A DNA stretch of 64,000 bases from Oscillospiraceae bacterium (GCA_009777515.1 WRLR01000002.1:1-64000), one strand, 5' to 3'. Numbered from the stretch's first letter, positions 1-8,754 are shown. Numbers and translations: made by a program. The notes: generated from the sequence alone by a model not told the origin.

Positions 1-660
1 TACACACAGCCTGAAGGCGGCGGCGCTGCTGGCGAGGACTTTTCGCGCTGGATCACAGATGCGCACTATAATTCGCTACAGGATTATTCGATATACGAAG
101 GCTGGTACAAGACATCTACCATTGAAGATGTAATATTTTCCGGTGACGTGGCTTTGCTTGAAAAGAAGTTCCGCCGCTGGCGCGACAAAATCGCAATGCT
201 TGGCGGCACTACATATCTTGGTATAATTTGGAACAGCTCTCTATCCCCTGAACAAAGGCTATTAGAGTTTGTTACCATTGTCACGGTCGGAGCCATGCTA
301 CACGACGATAATAAGCTGATGTTTAGTGATCTGCCCAGTGATATCCGTAAAAAAGCGGCTGACATGTTCAAGTTGTGCTCATCCTCTCCTGCGCTCAGGC
401 TCAATGGGCAAAGGGAAGTTATTATATGCGGCGATGGAATCTACGCCTTCAAGCGGTATAACAATTTTAAAAACTCTGCCGTTGTTGCTATGAACTTTTC
501 CGAAAAAACACGCGACTTAGTACTCGACATGCCTACGCATAGACTAACAGGTTCGCTAACAAGCGATGGCCTGCCGCTCCCATTGTCCGGGGCGGCGACT
601 CCGGGGCCATTAAAAATCCGTTTAGAGCCATATGGATACGCAATTTTAATTTTAAATTAG
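1..660 (+). CDS. C-terminal part of a probable glycoside hydrolase (5' end outside window)
   Basis: The reading frame is open from the first base to a TAG at 658-660, so the window holds about 219 C-terminal residues of a longer protein. The last 80 or so residues form a pattern typical of the beta-sandwich domain that closes GH13-type alpha-amylase-family enzymes: 'YAFKRYNNF', then 'AVVAMNFSE', and a final 'LEPYGYAILIL' strand. No catalytic residues are in view, so the substrate cannot be stated. An ATG at 148 is internal, not a start. The GH13-like assignment is an inference from fold pattern only; another glycosidase family with a similar C-terminal sandwich is possible. Confidence 0.5.
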   Translation, partial: YTQPEGGGAAGEDFSRWITDAHYNSLQDYSIYEGWYKTSTIEDVIFSGDVALLEKKFRRWRDKIAMLGGTTYLGIIWNSSLSPEQRLLEFVTIVTVGAMLHDDNKLMFSDLPSDIRKKAADMFKLCSSSPALRLNGQREVIICGDGIYAFKRYNNFKNSAVVAMNFSEKTRDLVLDMPTHRLTGSLTSDGLPLPLSGAATPGPLKIRLEPYGYAILILN

Positions 661-777
661 TAATTGTCTAACAAAATCAACTTCGTTATCATCGCGCCTT
701 TGTATATGACCGTAACATTGCCGCATGCAATCGCGTACATTACGTTGTACATCATCATTTCGCTGTCGGTTATTTTA

Positions 778-1217
778 TCAGCCATATGCGTAAAACTCCG
801 TCGCCCAATCCTTTATAGCGTTAAACCTGTCGGCGTACTGCGGCGAAATTCGCAGCCCATCAAAACTTTTGGTATTGCTGTAATAATAATCAGCCAGCGC
901 TTGAACCATTGATTGTTCGTCAATCATATCGTAATCGCGGAGCATATCGTTTACGGTCTGGTTAAATGATGTGCATCGCAGCTCACTGATTTTTACAATG
1001 TCTAAACTATCGTAACTGTCAACGACATATTGATTGATATTTTCGTAAGGTTCGAGGGCCGTATTGAAATGTCTATTTGATCTTCGTTGACGTAACCGGG
1101 GAACAGCCCCAAGCACTCAAGCGCGGAGGTATGACAAAGCACAACGTCCTTGCCGCCAAGGGTGTTGCGAAACCATTCACGATTTGATGTATAGTTGCAA
1201 CGGGTATCAACACGCAT
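778..1217 (-). pseudogene. Frameshifted small protein, AbiEi-antitoxin-like remnant (tentative)
   Basis: Two minus-strand frames join into one protein. 1217 to about 1070 gives 'REWFRNTLGGKDVVLCHTSALE...GYVNEDQIDI'. A second frame, open to the TGA at 778, continues with 'YENINQYVVDSYDSLDIV...FNQTVNDMLRDYD...FDGLRISPQ'. The switch lies near 1065-1085. Together they give about 140 residues, resembling from memory a clostridial family found beside AbiEii-type nucleotidyltransferases, which would make it antitoxin-like. No nucleotidyltransferase gene is adjacent, because the next gene leftwards is on the other strand. The break may be genuine decay or a sequencing error. The family name is a weak recollection; the frameshift is visible directly. 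Confidence 0.5.
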
Positions 1218-1368
1218 ATTTGAATACCTGTTTTGTTACGACTTTCATGTCATATTATGCCCCAGGAATGTTGAATTGTAAAGAAACAGTATAATTGGAG
1301 TCAGGTTTATCATTGCTTTTATGTGTATGACCTATTTAATATTTAATATGAAATAAGTTCAGTCATAT

Positions 1369-1404
1369 AATGGGCGCGAACGGAAGATGCCGCGCGCGCC
1401 CATT
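1369..1404 (-). terminator. Hairpin downstream of the oxidoreductase pair
   Basis: AATGGGCGCG at 1369-1378 pairs perfectly with CGCGCCCATT at 1395-1404 (10 bp stem, 16 nt loop). It lies about 60 bases past the stop of the minus-strand oxidoreductase. No U-run follows the stem on that strand, so it may be a weak or factor-dependent terminator, or a 3' stabiliser. Confidence 0.45.
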
Positions 1405-1466
1405 TATGATATGTTTTATTGTTTTATTGCTTATGTTTTATTGTAGTATTATATTGCCATTTATTT

Positions 1467-2582
1467 TCAACCTATGCGCCAGTGGATGGAATCGACGGTC
1501 TCCAGCTTGCCCGAGTCTGCTGAGCGCACGCCTGCGTCCAGCGTCGCCATGGCGCGAACGTTGTAATCCCGCTCAAGGAGCAGGTACAGCGGCTCGCCGG
1601 TCGTTTTGTGGTGTACGTACTCCGCAGCCGTGCTGTCGCGTCCTTCCGGCAGGGGCGGGGCGGCTACCGTCCGCTCGGTTCCGTCGGCGGAGTAGATGGT
1701 TATGCCGTCCTTGGTTTGCAACATCGTCCCATCGGTTCCGTATAGTATCGGGCCGCCCGGCGCGCCGGGGTGGAACGTGGCCCATGTGCCTTCCAATATG
1801 ACCATCGCGGAGGGGAAACGGACGATCATGGCGGAGGTGTCCTCCACGTCGCCGTATTCGCTGTTCAGGTTCGCTCGCGAGCCAATGACCGATGTGGCAA
1901 AATCGCCGATGAACCACTGCGAGAGCAGGCAGCCGTAGCAGCAGAAGTCCAGCATTGATCCGCCGCCCATCGCGTGGCGGTGCCACCAAGTGTGCGCCCG
2001 CTCGTAGCCCGACATGGGGGCGGCCGTCTCCGACACCCCGGAATGCTTCGCGCCCGATCCCAAGGGCCCGCTGTGCCCTGTGCGCATGCGCATCTGGATT
2101 ATCCTGCCGATGGCGCCCTCCGCTGCCAGGCGCTGCATCTCGCGGCTGGGCGCCGACCAGGCGATTGGCCAGTTGACCATCAGCAACGTCCCCTGCTCGC
2201 GCACTTCGCGGACCATCAGCAACGCGTCCGAAAGGTTATACGCCATGGGCTTTTCAATGCATACGTCGACGCCCGCTTTGGCGCACGCGACGACCACTTC
2301 GCCATGGAGGCGCAGCTCGGTGGTGATGATGGCGAGGTCGAGTTGTTCATTTTCGAGCATTTTGTGGTAACAGTCGTACACCTTTGCCTCGGGGTAGTTC
2401 TGATGAGCGCGATCCAGGTTCCATTCGCGCGTGTAGGGCGCCGAGCGCAGCTCCGCGACGTCGGGCTTCGTGTCGGCTATAGCTGCGATGCGCACATTGG
2501 GGTTTTTATGGAAGCTGAGGGCGACTTCGTTGATATGCATATGCCCAAAGCCGATGATTGCGATATTGAATTTTTTATCCAT
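1467..2582 (-). CDS. Gfo/Idh/MocA family oxidoreductase
   Basis: 371 residues, a normal length for this NAD(P)-dependent sugar or inositol dehydrogenase superfamily. The N-terminus has a Rossmann beta-alpha-beta start ('IAIIGFGHMH', residues 7-16), an 'AIADTKPD' second strand and the EKP signature in 'CIEKPMAYN' near residue 110. The remainder fits the C-terminal alpha/beta dimerisation domain. The ATG at 2582 follows GAGGAG at good spacing. It lies 52 bases downstream of a second oxidoreductase of the same superfamily on the same strand, so the two are probably co-transcribed and act on consecutive or alternative sugar substrates brought in by the neighbouring ABC importer. Substrate is not readable from sequence. 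Confidence 0.88.
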   Translation of the reverse strand: MDKKFNIAIIGFGHMHINEVALSFHKNPNVRIAAIADTKPDVAELRSAPYTREWNLDRAHQNYPEAKVYDCYHKMLENEQLDLAIITTELRLHGEVVVACAKAGVDVCIEKPMAYNLSDALLMVREVREQGTLLMVNWPIAWSAPSREMQRLAAEGAIGRIIQMRMRTGHSGPLGSGAKHSGVSETAAPMSGYERAHTWWHRHAMGGGSMLDFCCYGCLLSQWFIGDFATSVIGSRANLNSEYGDVEDTSAMIVRFPSAMVILEGTWATFHPGAPGGPILYGTDGTMLQTKDGITIYSADGTERTVAAPPLPEGRDSTAAEYVHHKTTGEPLYLLLERDYNVRAMATLDAGVRSADSGKLETVDSIHWRIG

Positions 2583-2634
2583 TAATGGCTCCTCTGGTTA
2601 GCCGCTTCAGCTGCGATGTTATTAGGCGATGTTT

Positions 2635-3777
2635 TTATTCAAAATCTATTACGGCGCCCTTTTCGTCTGACTCGAATGCGGCTTCCATGAGCTTTAAGCA
2701 GCGCAGAGCCTCCTCGCAGGTGACAATCTGCTTGACTGCGGCGCCGCTTTCCAGCCCGTCGACAACGTCGACGAGGTTGGAGTACAGCTCGTTCGAGTCA
2801 AATATTACCTTGGGCAGCTCAAATTCCGTTATGGAGTCCCCGATGCGCGGGGCCATAGTCTTTGTCAGCCCCTCGCCGGCGAGGATGGGCACAGCGTCCT
2901 TATCCTCCCAGCTTTCCAGGCGGACAATCTTGCCCTCGCACTGCCAGTTGTAGACGACTGCCGTGCCTTGCACGCCGGCGATGTACCACAGGGGCAGGTT
3001 GATGAAATTGCACGTACCCACCTCGATGACTACTGTGATCCCGCTTTCAAACGTCATGTGCATTTTGAAGCCGTCGTCGCAGTCGTCGTTGGTTATGTGC
3101 GTCATTTTAGCGAACACCTTTTTGACCTTGCCGGGAATCATATCGAGCATGCGGTCGAGCAAGTGGACGCCCCAGTCCAGCATCATGCCGCCGCCGTATT
3201 TCTTGACGCCGCGCCAGTCGCCCGGGATACCGCGCGAGCCGTGCACCCGGCTTTCGATGTTGAAGACCTCGCCGACGAGCTTTTCGTCGTAGATCCTTTT
3301 AATGATGAGATAGTCCTCGTCCCAGCGGCGGTTCTGCCGGGGGTAGAAGACCTTCCCGGTCTCTTTCGCTACCGCCATGACTTCAATCAACTCGTCGCTG
3401 GAGAGCATGACCGGCTTTTCGCACAGGACGTGCTTGCCGGCGCGCATGGCTTTGATCGCCTGGTCTTTATGCAGATGGTTCGGAGTGGCGATGAGCACGA
3501 TGTCCACGCGGCTGTCGGCAAGGACGTCCTCAAAGCTCTCATATGCGTGGTAGCCCTGCGCCCGGGCCCAGTCCTGGCGATCGGGGGCGATGTCGTAGGT
3601 CCCCGCCAGCACAAGCTTTTTCGATATGTCGGTGTCGCCTTCCCTAAGCTTGACCCCGCCCTCGACGCTTTGAATCTTCCATATGGCGGTGCCGCTCCCT
3701 GTGCTGATTGCCACAGCGTGGCCGCCGCCCATCCCGCCGCATCCAACAACGGCAATTGCGCGTTTTCCGTCTATCAT
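2635..3777 (-). CDS. Gfo/Idh/MocA family oxidoreductase
   Basis: 380 residues. A Rossmann start 'IAVVGCGGMGGGHA' (residues 8-21) and 'VLCEKPVML' (EKP motif) mark the NAD(P)-binding domain; 'GGGMMLDWGVHLLD' is the conserved stretch in the C-terminal domain that carries the catalytic His in this superfamily. About 25 extra residues (the 'IQSVEGGVKLREGDTD' region) sit between the first helix and second strand of the Rossmann fold, which is unusual. GGGGG precedes the ATG at 3777. It is upstream of the second oxidoreductase, forming a two-gene unit, and is separated from the transporter lipoprotein gene by a terminator and an AT-rich repeat, so it may have its own promoter. Confidence 0.88.
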   Translation of the reverse strand: MIDGKRAIAVVGCGGMGGGHAVAISTGSGTAIWKIQSVEGGVKLREGDTDISKKLVLAGTYDIAPDRQDWARAQGYHAYESFEDVLADSRVDIVLIATPNHLHKDQAIKAMRAGKHVLCEKPVMLSSDELIEVMAVAKETGKVFYPRQNRRWDEDYLIIKRIYDEKLVGEVFNIESRVHGSRGIPGDWRGVKKYGGGMMLDWGVHLLDRMLDMIPGKVKKVFAKMTHITNDDCDDGFKMHMTFESGITVVIEVGTCNFINLPLWYIAGVQGTAVVYNWQCEGKIVRLESWEDKDAVPILAGEGLTKTMAPRIGDSITEFELPKVIFDSNELYSNLVDVVDGLESGAAVKQIVTCEEALRCLKLMEAAFESDEKGAVIDFE

Positions 3778-3837
3778 AGTTTACCCCCACATTTTGAAAT
3801 GGTATATCGCATTCAATGACCGTATATCAGTATAACC

Positions 3838-3899
3838 ATATGATATATCATAATATATCATATTTATCATTATATATATCATATATATCAAATATGATA
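3838..3899. repeat. AT-rich short tandem repeat
   Basis: About 60 bases made of variants of ATATATCAT and TATCATATT, immediately upstream of the minus-strand oxidoreductase pair. It is almost free of G and C, in sharp contrast to the flanking genes, and may overlap the promoter of that pair. No clear -35/-10 pair could be assigned within it. Confidence 0.6.
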
Positions 3900-3939
3900 A
3901 AGACATAAAATCGTCGCTACGTGTATAAAAATTGTCCAT

Positions 3940-3984
3940 AAAAAAACCTGCCGCATGATCCGCATGGTCGTGCGACAGGTTTTG
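3940..3984 (-). terminator. Rho-independent terminator of the sugar ABC operon
   Basis: Read on the minus strand, AAAACCTGTCGCA pairs with TGCGGCAGGTTTT (one G-U wobble), followed by a run of Ts. It lies about 100 bases past the stop of the lipoprotein gene that ends at 4082, so it closes the transporter transcript before the oxidoreductase pair. Confidence 0.78.
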
Positions 3985-4081
3985 TATGTTGCGTATAAAA
4001 TATGGACACCGTAGTGCACAGTACGCAGCGGGGGCAAGCATCACCACTCCGCATGCCTGCCGCCGCCGCATCGCTTTTACG

Positions 4082-5755
4082 TCAGCTCCCGGCTATAAAA
4101 TCGTCCAGTTGCGCCTGGCACTCGTCGATTATTTTTTGCAGGCCGCCCGCGTTGAGCTCAGCCAATACTTTTGGCATATCGGTTTCGGGGTTGAGCGTGC
4201 CTGTCGCGAACCCATCCACAAACTTTGTCCATGCGGCCGAGCAGGCAGCCAGTTCCGTCTCCACGTTGACAGGATCAAACGAGAAGCCGATTGTCTTTGT
4301 CGCCTTCGCCTCTGAATAACCGTCAAATATTACGTTCCACATGTTCGGGTCCACGTCTACACCTTCCGCCGCTTCAACAGACGACAGCGAGTACGAGCCC
4401 TGCGAGAACGCCCAAGGGGTGTAGCCCGTCCGCCCCTGGTCCGTGCGCTGCGCCAGGCCCTCGGCGGTCTTGTTCCAGTGCGTGCCCGGGATGCCGTAGC
4501 GCAGGATGTCCCGGTATTCCTGGTTGGTATTTACGAACTCCTGGTACTTGAGCGCCAGATCCACGTTTTTCGACTTGGCGTTGATGGCGTTCATCGAGCC
4601 GCGTATGCTGGCCGTGGACAGGTACGGGCCGGAAAAGCGCGATATCGCAACCGGATAGCCGACATTCCCGCTCCAGATGGCGTCGGCGCCGTAAAACCCC
4701 TGCCCGGACGCGACGGCGTACCAGGTTGTGGGCGGCAAGCTGTCCACAGTCATGGCGTCAGGCGGGATGTAGCCTTCGTTGTACCACCTGTGCATCATGA
4801 CCAGGTAATCATATGCCTCTTTGTCGTTGGGCACGAACACGACCTTGGTCTCATTGGCCGCTCCAATGGCCGAATATGGTATGCCGATCATTATGTCCCT
4901 GTTAATCATGTCATAATCCGAATAGGGACCGGCAAAACCGCCTTTCGATGTCGAGCCTGCAGGGTATTCGCCCTTCGCCAGCGGGTTGCCGTCGTTGTAC
5001 GCGTTCTTTGCGGCTTCCAGATATTTTTCCAGGTCGCCAAAGCCCATCCTGCTTGGGATGTCCATGCCCAAATCCTCATAGAGGGCCTTATCAAACATTC
5101 CAAACATCTCGGCGGCATAGTCCTTCTTGACGGGTATCGCGTAAATCTTGCCCTTGACCTTGGTGCCGTCCCAAACGACCTCCGGCATCGTGGCGTAAAG
5201 TTCCGGCGTCACGCTTTTTACCTTGTCCGTAATATCCAGAAAATAGCCCGCCGCCGCCTGGACCGCGTAATTGTTGTACCATTCGCATGTAAACGCTATG
5301 TCCCAGTCTTCGCCGGCCGACAGGGCCAGTTTTATGGCGTCGTCTTTATAATATATCGTCCTCACCCGGACGCCGACGCTCGCCTCGCTGAGTTTGTTCA
5401 GTTCCTCTTCCACTATTGCCTGGTCGGGCGGGATGTTCCCGGGGTCGCCCATGAGCCAGATTAGCTCCACAATTTCGCCCGAGTCGCCCGCATCGTCCGC
5501 TTGCGCAGCCGAAGCTTTCGTTCCGGCCACCACAGCCTCAGTTGCCGCCTGCGCCGCTTCCGCCGACGTCTGCGTGGCTGCAGGCCCGCCGCCGCCACAC
5601 GCGGCCAGCGCGAATAAAACGGCCAGCAGCAGCGCCGAAACGGCCCATGCCCTATTTGGCATATTAATGTTCTTTTTGCTCCTCACCTTGCTCCTTTTTT
5701 TGTCTGCGTGTTTGTCTACTTGCCTGTCTGCTTGCTTTGTTTTCATCGTTTTCAT
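4082..5755 (-). CDS. Extracellular sugar-binding lipoprotein (LplA/YtcQ type)
   Basis: 557 residues. A long positively charged N-region is followed by a hydrophobic stretch and a lipobox 'ALAAC', with the acylated Cys near residue 53 and a Gly-rich spacer, so this is a membrane-tethered substrate-binding subunit of an ABC importer. The rest has the layout of family 1 solute-binding proteins; the last 50 residues resemble the DUF3502 tail typical of LplA-like proteins. AAAGGAGG stands 8 bases before the ATG at 5755, which supports the long N-region over the internal Met at residue 32. It is the third gene of an importer operon after two permeases; no ATPase is encoded nearby, so a shared MsmK-type ATPase elsewhere is likely. 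Ligand is probably an oligosaccharide (family inference). Confidence 0.88.
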   Translation of the reverse strand: MKTMKTKQADRQVDKHADKKRSKVRSKKNINMPNRAWAVSALLLAVLFALAACGGGGPAATQTSAEAAQAATEAVVAGTKASAAQADDAGDSGEIVELIWLMGDPGNIPPDQAIVEEELNKLSEASVGVRVRTIYYKDDAIKLALSAGEDWDIAFTCEWYNNYAVQAAAGYFLDITDKVKSVTPELYATMPEVVWDGTKVKGKIYAIPVKKDYAAEMFGMFDKALYEDLGMDIPSRMGFGDLEKYLEAAKNAYNDGNPLAKGEYPAGSTSKGGFAGPYSDYDMINRDIMIGIPYSAIGAANETKVVFVPNDKEAYDYLVMMHRWYNEGYIPPDAMTVDSLPPTTWYAVASGQGFYGADAIWSGNVGYPVAISRFSGPYLSTASIRGSMNAINAKSKNVDLALKYQEFVNTNQEYRDILRYGIPGTHWNKTAEGLAQRTDQGRTGYTPWAFSQGSYSLSSVEAAEGVDVDPNMWNVIFDGYSEAKATKTIGFSFDPVNVETELAACSAAWTKFVDGFATGTLNPETDMPKVLAELNAGGLQKIIDECQAQLDDFIAGS

Positions 5756-5876
5756 TTTTAGCCTCCTTTAACATTGTCGTCATGATATCTGTTCCGGGCG
5801 CTATGGTTCGCCCGGCTACCGACCTATAAGTACCGATATGTATGGATATGTATGGATGAACTTTATATTGCGATGC

Positions 5877-5922
5877 TGTCAGCCCTTAACCGCACCTATT
5901 GTCAGCCTTTAACCGCGCCTAT
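5877..5922. repeat. 23-bp tandem duplication spanning a stop codon
   Basis: Two near-identical 23-base units (5877-5899 and 5900-5922) start with TGTCAGCC. The second contains the stop codon and last codons of the permease gene; the first repeats the same end of the gene just beyond the stop. It is a small local duplication of the gene's 3' terminus. Confidence 0.8.
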
Positions 5923-6900
5923 CGTCAGCCCTGAAATGAAATACTTCTGGAAAAACGGGTAGGAGCAGGCTATTGGCAGCACGACGATAACAACCAGCGC
6001 CATACGCGCCGACTCCGTGGGGATCCGCCCCCCGGACATCGTGGCGCTGAAAAAACTCGAGTTGCGGACGAGGAAATCGATGTTGCGCTCAATGCCGATC
6101 AACACGTATTGTAGCGGGTACATGTGGCTGTGGTCCGACTTCAAGTACAGCATGGCCTGGAACCAGTCGTTCCAATAGGCAAACGACAAAAACAGGCCGA
6201 TGGTCGCCAGCGCGGGCTTGGAGATCGGGATCACGATGCGGAAAAACGTCAAAAGCTGCGAAGCGCCGTCTATTTTCGCCGATTCGATGATGGAGTCAGG
6301 CACGGTCGTCTGGAAGAATGTGCGCAGGATGATTATGTAGAACGGCGTGACGGTAATGGGCAGTATCAGTGCGAAATAATTATTCAAAAGCCCCAAAATC
6401 TGCGTGTTGACCATGTACGAGGCCACCATACCGCCCGAAAACAGCATGGGGATGAAAATGACCATCGTATAAAGCTTTTTTAGCTTAAACGATGAGCGCG
6501 AGAGCACGTAGCCCATCGACGCGTTGAGCATCAGCCCAATCAACGTGCCAATCACGGTCACGCCGATAGAAACCATGAACGCCCGGCCTATGGTGTCGCC
6601 CGTGTTGGTCAGGTATGTATATGCCCCAGTCGTCAACTCAATCGGCAGGAACGAGTAGCCCACTTTTTGGATCGATGCGTCGGAAGAGATAGATATGATG
6701 GTGACGAACACCAGCGGGATGACGCAAATTAACGCCAGTACGATAAACAGCAGTGAAAATGCCGCGTTGGTCGGCGCCGAAATCCTGTTGAAAGCGCTAG
6801 TTTCGCTGCTGCTGCTTCCGCCGCCGCCCGACTTGCCGCCTCCGCTGCGCCAACCGCGCCCTTTTGCGGCCCGCGCCGCACCAATATTTCCAACTGACAT
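5902..6900 (-). CDS. Sugar ABC transporter permease (LplC/YtcP type)
   Basis: 332 residues with six predicted membrane helices starting near residue 45. The EAA loop that contacts the ATPase is clear: 'ESAKIDGASQLLTFFRIVIP'. The C-terminus 'YFISGLTIGAVKG' is typical of the second permease of LplABC-type importers. Unusual is the first 40 residues, a Gly/Ser-rich cytoplasmic tail ('GGGKSGGGGSSSS') absent from normal family members. The gene lies between the partner permease (upstream, 112 bases) and the lipoprotein (downstream, 146 bases), all on the minus strand. Confidence 0.92.
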   Translation of the reverse strand: MSVGNIGAARAAKGRGWRSGGGKSGGGGSSSSETSAFNRISAPTNAAFSLLFIVLALICVIPLVFVTIISISSDASIQKVGYSFLPIELTTGAYTYLTNTGDTIGRAFMVSIGVTVIGTLIGLMLNASMGYVLSRSSFKLKKLYTMVIFIPMLFSGGMVASYMVNTQILGLLNNYFALILPITVTPFYIIILRTFFQTTVPDSIIESAKIDGASQLLTFFRIVIPISKPALATIGLFLSFAYWNDWFQAMLYLKSDHSHMYPLQYVLIGIERNIDFLVRNSSFFSATMSGGRIPTESARMALVVIVVLPIACSYPFFQKYFISGLTIGAVKG

Positions 6901-7012
6901 GTATTGCCTCCATTTCTATCCGCTACGGACGGTAACAAGCCACGCTCTCGAGAGTCTGTCTGCTGCGGACGGCCACAGGCCGCCCGACCCCTTTGTGACC
7001 TCTTTATGCCGC

Positions 7013-8161
7013 TTAAAACAGCGAGCTCTCCGGGTTGAGTTTGCGCACGAGCCAGTTCGCACCCACAATCATAAACAGCCCCACAATCGACTGCGTGACG
7101 CTGGCCGCCGCCGCGAAACCGATGTTGTTCCGCTGGGTCAGCGCGTTATAGACATAGACGTCTATAGTCTGGGTCACGTCGTAGAGCGGCCCCGAACGCC
7201 TCGGCACATTGTAGAACAGGCCGAAGTCCGACGAGAATATGCGGCCGACGGCCAAAATGAGCATGATCGTGATGATGGGCGTCAGCAGCGGGAGCGTGAT
7301 GTTTTTGATCTGCTGCCATTTGGTCGCGCCGTCAATGGATGCAGCCTCGTAGAGGCTCGCGTCTATGCCGGTGATGCTGGCCAGGTACACGACCATCGAA
7401 TAGCCCATACCTTTCCAAATATTCACAATGACCAATAGGCCGGGCCAATACTGCGCCTGGGTGTACCACTGGATCGGGGAGAGCCCCATGTTTTTGAGTA
7501 TCTGGTTGACGAGCCCTTTGTCGACGCTGAGGAACGCGAACACGAAGTAGCCGACGACGACCCACGAAAGGAAGTGCGGCAAAAACATCAGCGTCTGGCA
7601 GAATTTTGCCAGCTTTGCCGAATATAATTGCGAAATCATGATGGCGAGCGTCACCGAAACCAAGACCCCGGAGAAGATGAAGACAAGGTTGTATAGCACG
7701 GTGTTGCGCATGATGATGTACGCGTCCGGCGTCCGGAACAAAAAGCTGAAATTTTCAAAGCCCACCCAGTCGCTCTTAAACAAGCTGTCAAAGAAATTCG
7801 CGCCCACCGGGCGGTAGCGTTTGAAGGCGATGATTATCCCAAACATCGGCAGGTAGGAAAATAGTATGAACCACACCACCACCGGCAGCCCTAAAAAGGC
7901 CAGCTCCACATTGTCCATGCCGAACCGCTGCCTTGGCCGTTCATACTTGCTCATCGCAACTGCCGGGCCTAAAGCGTCTAATGGATTCGTTGGGCTCGTA
8001 GCGCCCGATGCGCCTGCAGAACCAACTGAGCCCGCAGTTCCAACTGAGCTTGCCGAACCTGCCGCGCCTTTCGCGCCCGCCGCCCCTGCTGAATCCGCTA
8101 CGCTTGCCGCGCTCGCTTCGTCCGCCGCGCTGATCGTTTCTGTCGTTCTAAGTCCGCTCAT
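7013..8161 (-). CDS. Sugar ABC transporter permease (LplB/YteP type)
   Basis: 382 residues from the chosen ATG at 8161, which follows a GGGGG ribosome site; an upstream in-frame Met at 8311 has no such site. The first 75 residues are a low-complexity Ala/Gly/Ser/Val tail with repeated 'AGSVGSAGASGA'-like units, an expansion not expected in the family. The core starts at 'NVELAFLGLPVVVWFILFSYLPMFG', the usual first helix, and includes the EAA loop 'YEAASIDGATKWQQIKNITLP'. It pairs with the next permease to form the membrane channel, and is the first gene of the operon 8161-4082. Confidence 0.9.
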   Translation of the reverse strand: MSGLRTTETISAADEASAASVADSAGAAGAKGAAGSASSVGTAGSVGSAGASGATSPTNPLDALGPAVAMSKYERPRQRFGMDNVELAFLGLPVVVWFILFSYLPMFGIIIAFKRYRPVGANFFDSLFKSDWVGFENFSFLFRTPDAYIIMRNTVLYNLVFIFSGVLVSVTLAIMISQLYSAKLAKFCQTLMFLPHFLSWVVVGYFVFAFLSVDKGLVNQILKNMGLSPIQWYTQAQYWPGLLVIVNIWKGMGYSMVVYLASITGIDASLYEAASIDGATKWQQIKNITLPLLTPIITIMLILAVGRIFSSDFGLFYNVPRRSGPLYDVTQTIDVYVYNALTQRNNIGFAAAASVTQSIVGLFMIVGANWLVRKLNPESSLF

Positions 8162-8435
8162 AAAATCATGCCCCCGTTGATATTTACCGTTTACGCCGCT
8201 TCCCATACCGAAAACCGTTGTTGTAATTAAATCAACATGTATAGCAAATATTACTTTTTTGCGCAGTGCTTTTAGCGCAAAATCAGGATGACAAAAAAAC
8301 GCAAAAAACAAGCGTTCATAATATTTTATATTCCCAATTAACTATGTAATAATCCTTAAATAACGAGGGCGAAGAGAGAATTGATGTAGTTGCATTGTTT
8401 TTATATAGCTGTTAATGGCGTTATTAAGCGTCATT

Positions 8436-8565
8436 TAAACGATTGTAAAAGTCGGTATTTTACGGGCGAACACTGTTCGCCACTACAACATTTTGTATAT
8501 ATGCAAAATTGGCTGCCCATATGTAGGGACGCACATTGTGCGTCTGCGGTTTTTACAATCGCCTA
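8436..8565. mobile_element. MITE-like element, copy 1
   Basis: About 130 bases, nearly identical to 40016-40143. The left end reads ACGATTGTAAAAG and the right end TTTTTACAATCGCCT, so the ends are inverted repeats (imperfect here, perfect in copy 2). Inside are two smaller palindromes: GGGCGAACACTGTTCGCC and GACGCACATTGTGCGTC. There is no coding capacity. The structure fits a non-autonomous miniature inverted-repeat element whose transposase source is outside the window. Confidence 0.72.
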
Positions 8566-8672
8566 AGGCATTATTATATAAGAGGCGAAAATAATAAAAG
8601 CGCACATAGTCTGTGCGCGTGCGTTCGCGTTTGCGAGGAAGTGGATCAAGAGAACCGTCCCCCTGATCCGCT

Positions 8673-8750
8673 CCCTGGGTACGCGGGCGTCCCGCCCGCC
8701 CCGGGTATGCAGGCATCCCGCCCGCCCTGGGTACGCGGGCGTCTCACCCG
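8673..8750. repeat. Three tandem 26-bp hairpin repeats
   Basis: Units at 8673-8698, 8699-8724 and 8725-8750 share CCCTGGGTACGCGGGCG and CCCGCCCG. Each unit can fold as GCGGGCG with CGCCCGC around a 3-base loop. The array ends 4 bases before the stop codon of the LuxR-family gene on the minus strand, so it will form consecutive hairpins in that transcript's 3' UTR. Confidence 0.75.
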
Positions 8751-8754
8751 CAGA

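Larger units (their letters stand above)
8162..8754. other. Gene-free interval holding a MITE-like element and REP-like repeats
   Basis: Between two divergently spaced minus-strand units. It contains the upstream region of the importer operon (8162-8435, AT-rich, no confident promoter read), the MITE-like element at 8436-8565, an 'AGAACCGTCCCC' palindromic-repeat half at about 8651, and three 26-bp hairpin units ending just before the stop of the LuxR gene. No ORF here has a ribosome site and family resemblance. Confidence 0.6.

Noticed and set aside
664-912. 82-codon plus-strand ORF
   Set aside because: It lies antisense to the frameshifted remnant, whose protein pattern is clear on the minus strand.
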